Part shown: in pieces, positions 51,734 to 60,480 of the stretch
Numbering within the stretch: the stretch's first letter is position 1
How the letters are laid out: every line of letters starts with the position of its first letter
Source of the DNA: Jeongeupia chitinilytica
Lineage (GTDB): Bacteria > Pseudomonadota > Gammaproteobacteria > Burkholderiales > Chitinibacteraceae
Reading direction: 5' to 3'
NCBI RefSeq assembly: GCF_014652315.1
Contig: NZ_BMYO01000004.1
Span: 1 to 64,000 of the forward strand
Length of the DNA stretch: 64,000 nucleotides
Made by a program: the position numbers and the translations under genes
The notes under the pieces: generated by a model
Databases searched by the model: none
Seen by the model: only the letters and a program-made list of their open reading frames with translations
What the model was told of the DNA's origin: nothing

Positions 51734-52513
51734 TCAGGACTGCGCCTTGATCGCGCCCGGCGCGACCTTGCTGGCGATGACGATCAGCGCCAGTGTCAGC
51801 AGCATCAGCAGCGTCGAGATCGCGTTCACTTCCGGCGTCACCGCGATGCGGATCATCGAGTAGATCTGCAGCGGCAGCGTCGACGCACCGGCGCCGGCGG
51901 TGAAGAAGGTGATGACGAAATCATCGATCGACAGCGTGAACGCCATCAGCGCGCCGGCAATGATGCCGGGCATGATCAAGGGCAGCGTCACCAGCCGGAA
52001 CGCCTGTACCGGCGTCGCGCCGAGATCGCGCGCGGCCTCGACCAGCGACTCGTCCATGCCCTGCAGCCGCGACCGCACGACGATGGCCACGAAGCCGATG
52101 CAGAAGGCGATGTGCGACAGCGTCACGGACACCAGACCCAGCGTCATGTTGAGCATGACGAAGAAGATCAGCAGCGAGACGCCCATGAGGATTTCGGGGA
52201 TCGCGATCGGCGTCAGCACCAGCACCGGCAAGAGCCGCAGCTTGTACTTGTACATGGCCACCCCGGCCAGCGTGCCGAGCACGGTCGAGCAGACCGAGGT
52301 GACCAGACCGATGATCAGCGTGTTGCGCGCCGCGGTGAGCATCTGCGCGTCGTTGAACAGGATCTCGTACCACTTGAACGTGAAGCCGACCCATTCCGCA
52401 TTGAGCTTGGAGTCGTTGAACGAATAGACGACGACGATGATCAGCGGCAGGTACAGGAACAGGTAGACCAGCCCGGCCGCGCCCCACAGCCATTTCGATT
52501 GCTTAGAGTGCAT
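51734..52513 (-). CDS. Polyamine ABC-transporter permease (PotI/PotC type)
   Basis: A 259-residue inner-membrane permease with six predicted helices (for example WLWGAAGLVYLFLYLPLIIVVVYS). The BPD-transporter EAA loop that contacts the ATPase is DESLVEAARDLGATPVQAFRLVTLPLIMPGIIAGALMAFT (conserved EAA---G). It overlaps the preceding permease gene by 11 bases, and the pair forms the membrane channel. It is followed by the two binding-protein genes. Confidence 0.94.
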   Translation of the reverse strand: MHSKQSKWLWGAAGLVYLFLYLPLIIVVVYSFNDSKLNAEWVGFTFKWYEILFNDAQMLTAARNTLIIGLVTSVCSTVLGTLAGVAMYKYKLRLLPVLVLTPIAIPEILMGVSLLIFFVMLNMTLGLVSVTLSHIAFCIGFVAIVVRSRLQGMDESLVEAARDLGATPVQAFRLVTLPLIMPGIIAGALMAFTLSIDDFVITFFTAGAGASTLPLQIYSMIRIAVTPEVNAISTLLMLLTLALIVIASKVAPGAIKAQS

Positions 52514-53429
52514 TGCGCTTGCCTCCCCGGCCGATCAGCGTTGCCAGGCCGGCGAGCATCAGCACCGCCAGCGTCAGCATGATCGACAGCACCGAGCCGA
52601 ACGGCCAGTCGCGGCTGTCGAGGAACTGCTGCTTGATCAGGTTGCCGATCATGATGCCGTCGGTCCCGCCGACAAGGTCGGGCACCGCGAACATGCCCAG
52701 CGCCGGAATGAACACCAGTGCCGCACCGGCCCACACGCCGGGCAGCGACAGTGGCCAGGTGATGCGCCAGAAGCGCTGCCAGGCATTGGCACCGAGGTCC
52801 TGCGCCGCGTCGAGCAGGTTCATGTCGTGTTTTTCGAGGTTGGCGTACAGCGGCAGCACCATGAACGGCAGGTGCACGTACACGAGCACCAGGATCACCG
52901 CGAAGTGGCTGAACAGCAGCTGTACCGGACCGACGCCGATGACGCCGAGCACGGCATTGATCGACCTGGCGAAATAGCCCTGCGGCCCGAGGATGATCAT
53001 CCACGAGTAGACGCGGATCAGGAAGTTGCTCCAGAACGGCAGGATCACCAGCAGCACCAGCAGGTCGCGGTGCTTTTTCGGGCTGCGTGCAATCAGCCAC
53101 GCCAGCGGATAGGCCAGCACGAGGCAGATCACCGTCGTCAGCCCGGCGTACCAGAACGACTTGATGAACAGCTCGAAGAACACCGGCTCCTGGAAGAAGC
53201 GCGCGAAGTTTTCGAGCGTCAGGAACTCGCGGAAGTTGGCCGCGTTGATCAGCAACTCGGTCTTGCCGGTGTCCGGGTTGACGTCCATCAGCGGCAGCAG
53301 GCCGCCGTAGTCGCCCGGAAAACGGAACGCGGCAAACGCCATGATTGCCGACGGAATCGCGAAGAACAGCAGCAGATAGAGCAGCGGCGGTCCGGAAATC
53401 AGCCACTTGGCCAGGCGGTTGTTGCGCAT
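52503..53429 (-). CDS. Polyamine ABC-transporter permease (PotH/PotB type)
   Basis: A 308-residue inner-membrane permease. Hydrophobic segments include ISGPPLLYLLLFFAIPSAIMAFAAF and DLLVLLVILPFWSNFLIRVYSW; the EAA-like loop is NLLDAAQDLGANAWQRFWRITWPLSLPGVWAGA. It starts 12 bases after the ATPase gene and overlaps the second permease by 11 bases, so all are one operon. Confidence 0.94.
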   Translation of the reverse strand: MRNNRLAKWLISGPPLLYLLLFFAIPSAIMAFAAFRFPGDYGGLLPLMDVNPDTGKTELLINAANFREFLTLENFARFFQEPVFFELFIKSFWYAGLTTVICLVLAYPLAWLIARSPKKHRDLLVLLVILPFWSNFLIRVYSWMIILGPQGYFARSINAVLGVIGVGPVQLLFSHFAVILVLVYVHLPFMVLPLYANLEKHDMNLLDAAQDLGANAWQRFWRITWPLSLPGVWAGAALVFIPALGMFAVPDLVGGTDGIMIGNLIKQQFLDSRDWPFGSVLSIMLTLAVLMLAGLATLIGRGGKRNAL

Positions 53430-53441
53430 TGCCGGGTCCCG

Positions 53442-54530
<1,089 letters not shown>

Positions 54531-54681
54531 GTTGTTCCCCGAGAAAAAACGGCCCGTAGTTTAGCGAAGATCCCCCCCCGGGGACAGGCGTTTTTACCAA
54601 CAAAGACAAGGGATTGCGCCGGATTTCCGCTCCACGGCCCGGATGCGCCGCCGCAGCGGCATGCCGCGGGGCATGCGCCCG

Positions 54682-54687
54682 TATAAT
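54682..54687 (+). promoter_or_regulatory. -10 element of the dgt-like gene
   Basis: A perfect TATAAT with no clear -35 partner. Transcription would start near 54694, leaving only 7 bases before the ATG at 54701 but 22 before the one at 54716, which supports the latter as the true start. Confidence 0.5.
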
Positions 54688-54715
54688 CGGCACCATTGTG
54701 ATGCGGACCGACAAC

Positions 54716-56035
54716 ATGACCATGGACTGGCAACGACTGCTTTCCGCCGACCGGCTCGGCACCGATCGGGCCACGCCGATCGAGGCCGGCCGCAGCAATT
54801 ACCACAAGGATCACGACCGCATCGTGTTCTGCTCGCCGTTCCGGCGCATGGGCCGCAAGACCCAGGTCCACCCGATGACCGAGAACGACCACGTCCACAC
54901 CCGGCTGACCCACAGCATCGAGGTGGCCTGCGTCGGCCGCTCGCTCGGCGTCCTGGTCGGCGAGGCGATCCGCGACCGGCTGCCCGGACACGTCAACCCG
55001 TACGACCTCGGCGCCATCGTCCAGGCCGCATGTCTTGCGCACGACATCGGCAACCCGCCGTTCGGCCACGCCGGCGAATACGCGATCCGCGACTGGTTCC
55101 GCCGCGACGAGCACGCCTACCTGCTGCAGAACCTCGCCCCGGACGAGCGCCGCGACCTGAGCACCTACGAAGGCAACGCGCAGGGCTTCCGCATCATCAC
55201 CCAGCTCGAAAACCACCGCTTCGAGGGCGGCTTGCGCCTGACCTACGCGACGCTCGGCACCACGCTCAAGTATCCGTGGACCAGCGAACACGCCGGCCCC
55301 AAGGGCAAGTACAGCTGCTATGCCAGCGAGCTGCCGCAACTGCAGCAGGTGGCCGCCGAGCTCGGCCTGCCCGAGCTGGCACCGGGCCGCTGGGCGCGGC
55401 ATCCGCTCTCCTACCTGATGGAAGCGGCCGACGACATCTGCTACGCGATTCTCGACCTCGAGGACGGCATCGAGATCGGCATGCTGGCCTACGAAACGGT
55501 CGAGCCGATCCTGATGAAGATCGCCGGCGGCGAGCGCGACCTGCTGGCGCTGGAAGTCTCGGCCGCACCGAGCGTGCGCCGCAAGATTTCGCTGTTGCGC
55601 GGCAAGGCCGTCGACCGCTGCGTGCGCGACGTCGCCGCGACCTTTCTCGCCCAGTACGGCCGGCTGATGGATGGCAGCTATCAGGGCGACCTGCTCAACG
55701 ACTGTCCGGCGGCGATGCGCCACGGCATTCTCGAAGCCAAGCAGCTGGCGCGCGACCGCATCTTCAACGAACGCCGCAAGATCGAGATCGAGGTCGGTTC
55801 GTTCACCTGCCTCGACATCCTGCTCGACGCCTTCTGCAACGCGGCCTACCAGCTCAAGGTCAGCCCCGAGCTGCCGTTCCGGATGCGCCGGGTGCTCGAC
55901 CTGATGGATTACAACGCGCCGAAAAAGGAATGGCCCTTGTACGACGCCTACCAGCGCGTGCTCGACTTCATCGGCGGCATGACCGACAACTACGCGACCT
56001 ACCTGGCGCAGCAGGTCGGCGGCATGGGCCGCTGA
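54716..56035 (+). CDS. dgt: Deoxyguanosinetriphosphate triphosphohydrolase-like HD protein
   Basis: A 439-residue HD-domain enzyme that cleaves a dNTP to nucleoside and tripolyphosphate. The HD metal motif is RLTHSIEV with His66, then ACLAHDIGNPPFGHAGE (His109-Asp110); SRNYHKDHDRIVFCSPFRRMGRKTQ-like sequence at 24-50 and LEAADDICYAILDLEDG are conserved. In-frame starts at 54701, 54716 and 54722 are possible; I took 54716 because of the -10 element at 54682. It resembles the Pseudomonas dGTPase-like group more than E. coli Dgt (505 residues). Confidence 0.9.
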   Translation: MTMDWQRLLSADRLGTDRATPIEAGRSNYHKDHDRIVFCSPFRRMGRKTQVHPMTENDHVHTRLTHSIEVACVGRSLGVLVGEAIRDRLPGHVNPYDLGAIVQAACLAHDIGNPPFGHAGEYAIRDWFRRDEHAYLLQNLAPDERRDLSTYEGNAQGFRIITQLENHRFEGGLRLTYATLGTTLKYPWTSEHAGPKGKYSCYASELPQLQQVAAELGLPELAPGRWARHPLSYLMEAADDICYAILDLEDGIEIGMLAYETVEPILMKIAGGERDLLALEVSAAPSVRRKISLLRGKAVDRCVRDVAATFLAQYGRLMDGSYQGDLLNDCPAAMRHGILEAKQLARDRIFNERRKIEIEVGSFTCLDILLDAFCNAAYQLKVSPELPFRMRRVLDLMDYNAPKKEWPLYDAYQRVLDFIGGMTDNYATYLAQQVGGMGR

Positions 56036-56163
56036 GCGCCGCCCCCGGGGGGCCATCCATTCAGGGCAGACTGGACGCCGGTCGGCAAGCGGCTTTGTGA
56101 CGGGAACTTGCCCGGCGCCGGATGAGACCATCCCGGGTTACGTCCGTTTACGAGATCCACCGG

Positions 56164-56739
56164 ATGACCCGCTTTCTGTTCGCCATGCTGGCCAGCATGG
56201 CCGCCCTGCCCGTACTCGCCGCGCCGTCCTGCGAAAAGGACGCACTCGGCCTCAGTGCCCGCATCGACAACGCCGGCGCCACCGCCCGGCCGGTCGGTGC
56301 CGGCGACGACCGCAAGATCACCCGTGCCAGCAGCGATGCCGGCGAACTGATCGTCGAAACCCGCGATGAAGGGCGCACGTCGGTCCGCTACTACAGCAGC
56401 GGCGATACGCTGCGCTACGTGCGCAGCTTCGGCACCGTGCAGCAGGGCAAGCGCGTTGTCGCCCATACCGCGCGGCTGTCATGGAAGGCCGATGGCAGCC
56501 GTTGCGACGGCGCCCGCTACATTCGCGGCAAACCCGCGCGGCTCGATGCCAGCACGTTCGCCGCATTCCGGACCGACTGGCTGCAGCTGCGCAGCATTGC
56601 GGTCAACGCGGCCTCGAAACCGGCGCCCAGCCACTCGTCGGCGCCGGCGGTCGCCGCACCGGTCCGCAACGCCTTGCCGGTCTTCACCGCGCCCGATGCA
56701 GCGAAGACGATGCGGTCCGGGCTGCTAACACCTGAATAA
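56164..56739 (+). CDS. Exported protein of unknown function
   Basis: A 191-residue protein with a clear signal peptide (MTRFLFAMLASMAALPVLAA, cleavage about residue 20), two cysteines (PSCEKDAL and SRCDGARY) that may form a disulfide, and an Ala/Pro-rich C-terminal tail. The body (ELIVETRDEGRTSVRYYSSGDTLRYVRSFG) looks like beta strands. I recognise no family. The frame is open upstream to 56122, but the signal peptide and GAT-rich context favour 56164. Confidence 0.65.
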   Translation: MTRFLFAMLASMAALPVLAAPSCEKDALGLSARIDNAGATARPVGAGDDRKITRASSDAGELIVETRDEGRTSVRYYSSGDTLRYVRSFGTVQQGKRVVAHTARLSWKADGSRCDGARYIRGKPARLDASTFAAFRTDWLQLRSIAVNAASKPAPSHSSAPAVAAPVRNALPVFTAPDAAKTMRSGLLTPE

Positions 56740-56741
56740 AT

Positions 56742-56779
56742 CCGCAAATAACCGCATTACTTTGCAAAAAACCGCAATG
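56742..56779 (+). promoter_or_regulatory. Direct CCGCAWW repeats upstream of the DeoR-family gene
   Basis: CCGCAAAT (56742), CCGCATTA (56752) and CCGCAATG (56772) are three direct copies within 38 bases, ending 17 bases before the regulator start. DeoR-family proteins often bind direct or imperfect repeats near their own promoter, so autoregulation is likely. Confidence 0.45.
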
Positions 56780-56796
56780 CAGCGCATAGTGGCGGC

Positions 56797-57552
56797 ATGT
56801 TTACGCATGAACGCCAGCAACGCATCGTTGCCCTGCTCGCCGACCGGGGACGCGCCAGCGTCACCGAACTCGCCGCCACCCTCGCCGTGTCCGACGACAC
56901 GGTACGCCGTGACCTGAACACGCTGGCCGCGCTCGGCCTGCTGCAGAAAACCCACGGTGGCGCGCTGTCGCTCGACGTCCCCAACATGCGCCGCAGCGCC
57001 CGCGCCGCGGTGCTGCCGGAGGTCAAGCAGGCACTCGGCCGGCGCGTGGCCGCGCTGGTCGAACCCGGCCAGACGCTGATGCTCGACGCCGGCAATTCGC
57101 TGCTGGCCGTCGCGCAGGCCCTCCCCGACGTGGCGCTGACGGTGATCACGCATTCGCTCGACATCGCCCAGCTGCTGTCCGAACGCCCGCAGGTGAAGCT
57201 GATCCTGCTCGGCGGCGAATGGGACGCCTCGCAGCGGCTGTTCCGCGGCGCGACCATGCTGGCCATGGCGCAGCAGTACCGCGCCGATCTGGCGATCATG
57301 GGCGCCTGCGCGATCCATCCGGTGCTCGGCGTCACCGCCAGCGACGAATCGGACGGCGCGATCAAGCGCACCTTCATCGCCGGCAGCGCCCGCCGCTGGC
57401 TGGTGTCCGACCACAGCAAGTTCGGCGAACACGCGCCGTATGCCGTCGCGCCGCTGGACGCCTTCGAACGCATTTTCACCGACCGCGACCCGCAACTGCC
57501 CGTCGCGCCCACGACGACCCTGACCCTGCTCACGGAGACCCAGCATGGCTGA
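56797..57552 (+). CDS. DeoR-family transcriptional regulator
   Basis: A 251-residue repressor. The N-terminal helix-turn-helix is ERQQRIVALLADRGRASVTELAATLAVSDDTVRRDLNTL and the effector domain starts with KTHGGALSL; GQTLMLDAGNSLLAVAQAL is the sugar-phosphate-binding loop of the DeoR C-terminal domain. Ligands in the family are phosphorylated sugars. It overlaps the next gene (oxidoreductase) by 8 bases and has direct repeats upstream. The inducer is unknown. Confidence 0.92.
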   Translation: MFTHERQQRIVALLADRGRASVTELAATLAVSDDTVRRDLNTLAALGLLQKTHGGALSLDVPNMRRSARAAVLPEVKQALGRRVAALVEPGQTLMLDAGNSLLAVAQALPDVALTVITHSLDIAQLLSERPQVKLILLGGEWDASQRLFRGATMLAMAQQYRADLAIMGACAIHPVLGVTASDESDGAIKRTFIAGSARRWLVSDHSKFGEHAPYAVAPLDAFERIFTDRDPQLPVAPTTTLTLLTETQHG

Positions 57553-58585
57553 TTCCCTCAACGTTGCCCTCGTCGGCTACGGTTACGCCGGCAAGACCTT
57601 CCACGCCCCGCTGATCGCCGGCATACCCGGCATGTCGCTCGCGGCCATCGTGTCGAGCAGCAGGGACAAGGTCGCCGCCGACTGGCCGCAAGTCGCGGTG
57701 CATGCGGACGTCGCCACCGTGCTGGCCGACCCCGCGATCGGCCTGGTCGTGATCGCGACACCGAACGACACCCACTTCGATCTGGCCCGGCGCGCACTCG
57801 ACGCCGGCAAGCATGTCGTCGTCGACAAGCCGTTCACCGTGACCGTCGCCGAAGCGCGCGAACTCGAAGCGATCGCCCGCAAGGCCGGCCGGGTACTGTC
57901 GGTGTTCCACAACCGCCGCTGGGACGCCGACTTCCTGACGCTGAAGACGCTGATCGATACCGGCAAGCTCGGTGACGTCGTGCAGTTCGAGTCGCATTTC
58001 GACCGCTTCCGCCCGCAGGTACGGCAACGCTGGCGCGAAGCCGACGTGCCGGGCGCCGGGCTGTGGTACGACCTCGGCCCCCACATCGTCGACCAGGCGC
58101 TGCAGCTGTTCGGCAAACCCGATGCCGTCTTTGCCGACTTCAACCGCCGCCGCGACGGCGCGCTGGCCACCGACTACTTCCACGTGCTGCTGCGCTATCC
58201 GAAGACGCGCGTGATCCTGCACGGCAGCGTCCTCGTTCCCGGCGGCAGCCCGCGCTTTGTCGTGCACGGCACCGCCGCCAGCTTCATCAAGCACGGCCTC
58301 GACGTACAGGAAGACCAGCTCAAGGCCGGCCGGCAGCCCGGCTGCAAGGGCTGGGGCATCGACGACCAGCACGGCGTCCGTTATGTCGGCAATGCCGATG
58401 CGCCGCACGTCGAACCGGTCGCCACGCTGCCCGGCGACTACCGCCACTACTACGCCGGCGTGCGCGACGCGATCGTCGAAGGCAGTCCGAACCCGGTGCC
58501 CGCTGCCGAGGCCATCCTCGTCATGGAGGTGATCGAGCTGGCCATCCGTGCCGCAGCGGAACGCCGCGAACTGGCACTGCCATGA
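57545..58585 (+). CDS. Gfo/Idh/MocA-family NAD(P)-dependent oxidoreductase
   Basis: A 346-residue oxidoreductase. The Rossmann part has NVALVGYGYAGKTFHAPLIAG, then VVIATPNDTHFDLARRALDAGKHVVVDKPFTVT with the catalytic Lys of the KP motif, and the C-terminal half continues with GLWYDLGPHIVDQALQLFG and the GIDDQHGVRYV-type insert. It is closest to the YdgJ/YhhX group, which probably acts on a sugar or cyclitol. It overlaps the DeoR gene by 8 bases and the UPF0303 gene by 4, one operon of three. Confidence 0.92.
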   Translation: MADSLNVALVGYGYAGKTFHAPLIAGIPGMSLAAIVSSSRDKVAADWPQVAVHADVATVLADPAIGLVVIATPNDTHFDLARRALDAGKHVVVDKPFTVTVAEARELEAIARKAGRVLSVFHNRRWDADFLTLKTLIDTGKLGDVVQFESHFDRFRPQVRQRWREADVPGAGLWYDLGPHIVDQALQLFGKPDAVFADFNRRRDGALATDYFHVLLRYPKTRVILHGSVLVPGGSPRFVVHGTAASFIKHGLDVQEDQLKAGRQPGCKGWGIDDQHGVRYVGNADAPHVEPVATLPGDYRHYYAGVRDAIVEGSPNPVPAAEAILVMEVIELAIRAAAERRELALP

Positions 58586-59085
58586 GCGCCGCCGCCATCG
58601 ACGCCGATCTGGCGCTGATTGCCGAACAGGAACAACTGCTGCAGTTCGAACGCTTCGACGCCGACACCGCGTTCGAACTCGGCAGCCGCCTGCGCGATGC
58701 CGCCACCGCGTACGGCACGCCGGTGGCGATCGAGATCTGGCAGAACGGCAGTCCGCTGTTCTTCTTCGCCATGCCCGGCACCGCGCCGAGCAACGCCGAC
58801 TGGCTGCGCCGCAAGCGCAACACGGTCTGGCATTTCGGTCGCAGCAGCTATGCGATCGGCCTCAAGCTCGCCGGAAACGGCGACAGCCTCGCCGGCAAGC
58901 ATGCGCTGGCCGAGCGCGACTACGCCGCCCACGGCGGTGCCTTTCCGCTGGCGGTCCGGGGCACCGGCATCGTCGGCAGCATCGCGATCTCCGGTCTGCC
59001 GCAGCGCGACGACCACGGGGTGGTGGTCGCGGTGATTGCCGAATACCTCGGCATCGACCCGGCCGCGCTCGCCCTGCCGGACTGA
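58582..59085 (+). CDS. UPF0303 (haem-degrading-domain-like) protein
   Basis: A 167-residue protein of the UPF0303 / HbpS-GlcG-like family: FERFDADTAFELGSRLRDAATAYGTPVAIEIW, LRRKRNTVWHFGRSSYAIG and the repeated glycine turns RGTGIVGSIAISGLPQRDDH are signatures. Relatives have been linked to haem binding or small-molecule sensing; no reaction is fixed. It overlaps the oxidoreductase by 4 bases (ATGA). Confidence 0.88.
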   Translation: MSAAAIDADLALIAEQEQLLQFERFDADTAFELGSRLRDAATAYGTPVAIEIWQNGSPLFFFAMPGTAPSNADWLRRKRNTVWHFGRSSYAIGLKLAGNGDSLAGKHALAERDYAAHGGAFPLAVRGTGIVGSIAISGLPQRDDHGVVVAVIAEYLGIDPAALALPD

Positions 59086-59261
59086 GCCGCCGGCTTGCCA
59101 CGCCCTTGTCTTTGCCCCTAGCATCGGTGTTGCGCCTCCCACGGGAAGCCGCCGTAAGCGTTTACGTCAAGCAACGCGCCAACTTCTGCCGGCATTTGCC
59201 GGGGTTGTGTCCTTCCGCCCGCCGGAAGGGGCGCCTTGTTCTGCCGGCTTATGGAGCTTCC

Positions 59262-59513
59262 ATGTCTTCTCCGCAATCCTCGTTCCGCAAACTCCCCGCC
59301 CGCTACGCCGGCATCGTCATGCCGCTGCTGCTGTCGTTGCTGATGACGTGCATCGTCTCGGTCATCAGTACGCTGCGCGGCATCGGCCCGGCCGGCTTTC
59401 CGCAGGTCTGGCTCGGCGCCTGGGGGCTGTCGTGGCTGGTCGCGTTTCCGGTACTGCTGCTGGTACTGCCGGTCGTGCGCCGGCTGACGATGCTGATCGT
59501 CCGGGCTGCGTGA
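59262..59513 (+). CDS. DUF2798 small membrane protein
   Basis: An 83-residue protein with two transmembrane helices (about 17-37, IVMPLLLSLLMTCIVSVIST, and about 52-75, GLSWLVAFPVLLLVLPVVRRL), typical of DUF2798. Function unknown. It lies before a terminator and the TetR/MFS pair; the 176 bases ahead hold no gene I can support. Confidence 0.85.
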   Translation: MSSPQSSFRKLPARYAGIVMPLLLSLLMTCIVSVISTLRGIGPAGFPQVWLGAWGLSWLVAFPVLLLVLPVVRRLTMLIVRAA

Positions 59514-59533
59514 TCCCGCATAGACCCGAATGA

Positions 59534-59563
59534 ACAACGCCCCGGCAAGTCGGGGCGTTGTTC
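59534..59563. terminator. Bidirectional terminator
   Basis: AACAACGCCCCG and CGGGGCGTTGTT form a 12-bp stem around a short GCAAGT loop. It lies between the DUF2798 gene and the 3' end of the TetR gene. Confidence 0.88.
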
Positions 59564-59604
59564 ATTGGTGTGAAACGTGCGGCAGGGCGGCCCCCTGCAT
59601 CGCC

Positions 59605-60252
59605 TCAGCCGGTCCCGGATGCCGGCGTCGGGACCGGCTGCGGCGGCGCGCCGCTCACCAGGACATCCCATGCCGCCATCGCGGCGCCGGCCATGCCGAG
59701 CAGCACGTCGTAACCGGCACCATCCAGCGCCTGCATCGACATGCCCTGACGGATGCCGATATAGAACGTCGCCAGCATCTGCACATCGGCCGTTGCCGGA
59801 ATGTCGCCGTCCGCCACACCGCGCACCAGCCGCGCCCTCAGCAGTGCATCCGAACGGAGCCGCCGCTCGTGCAGGTGCTGCCAGACGCCGGCATTGGCCG
59901 GCGTACAGTTGAGCGCCGACAGCAGCACCATGCAGCCGGCCGGCCGGTCCGGCTCGCAGAAACATCTGGCGCTGGCCTGCAACAGGCCGGCAACCGCTTC
60001 GCGTGCCGACGGGGTGTTCTGCAGTATCTCGGCGACCGGCGAGCCCGCTTCGCGGTCGTACAGGTCGAGCGCTTCCTTGAACAGCGCCTCCTTCGAGCCG
60101 AACGTCGCATACAGGCTGGGCGAGTTGATCTGCATCGCATCGGTCAGGCACGCCAGCGACGAGCCTTCGTAACCGTGCTTCCAGAAAATGGCCATGGCCC
60201 GGCGCAAGGCCAGTTCGCGGTCAAAACAGCGCGGGCGTCCTCGCTCGGCCAT
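59605..60252 (-). CDS. TetR-family repressor of the adjacent MFS exporter
   Basis: A 215-residue TetR regulator. The DNA-binding part is RELALRRAMAIFWKHGYEGSSLACLTDAM with the recognition segment INSPSLYATFGSKEALFKEAL; the rest is a helical ligand domain. The start at 60252 has a GGGAG site. It is divergent from an MFS exporter, and two palindromes lie in the 228-base gap between them. The ligand is unknown. Confidence 0.92.
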   Translation of the reverse strand: MAERGRPRCFDRELALRRAMAIFWKHGYEGSSLACLTDAMQINSPSLYATFGSKEALFKEALDLYDREAGSPVAEILQNTPSAREAVAGLLQASARCFCEPDRPAGCMVLLSALNCTPANAGVWQHLHERRLRSDALLRARLVRGVADGDIPATADVQMLATFYIGIRQGMSMQALDGAGYDVLLGMAGAAMAAWDVLVSGAPPQPVPTPASGTG

Positions 60253-60323
60253 GTACGGTCTCCCGGTTTCATCCACCAGTGCGACGGGGGATGCCTGAAA
60301 GGCAGGACAGCGACCGGTCACAC

Positions 60324-60345
60324 TTCTGTAACGATCATAACAGAA
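60324..60345. promoter_or_regulatory. Second, imperfect operator dyad
   Basis: TTCTGT-N10-ACAGAA is an inverted repeat matching at 18 of 22 positions, 35 bases before the perfect palindrome. It probably overlaps the TetR-gene promoter and may be a second site for the same repressor or a different one. Confidence 0.45.
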
Positions 60346-60350
60346 ATAAA

Positions 60351-60379
60351 TTGACAGGCCGATCGGGATGCCCCAATCA
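60351..60379 (+). promoter_or_regulatory. Candidate promoter of the MFS exporter
   Basis: A perfect -35 TTGACA at 60351-60356, followed after 17-20 bases by a poor -10 region (CAATCA to TCATAT). The 24-bp palindrome begins directly after it, so repressor binding would block initiation. Confidence 0.45.
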
Positions 60380-60403
60380 TATTTGTATCGATCGATACAA
60401 ATA
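60380..60403. promoter_or_regulatory. TetR operator: 24-bp perfect palindrome
   Basis: The dyad is perfect over 24 bases; its inner 20 bases are TTTGTATCGATCGATACAAA, flanked by TA and AT. It lies between the divergent TetR and MFS genes, directly downstream of the exporter's -35/-10 region. Symmetry of this length is very unlikely by chance and strongly suggests the TetR operator. Confidence 0.82.
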
Positions 60404-60480
60404 ATGCGAACCGGATCGTCGTCCCGTTTCGTTCCGCGCCAAGCCGGTCTGTCCAGACCGAAACCACCGGAGTTCCTACG

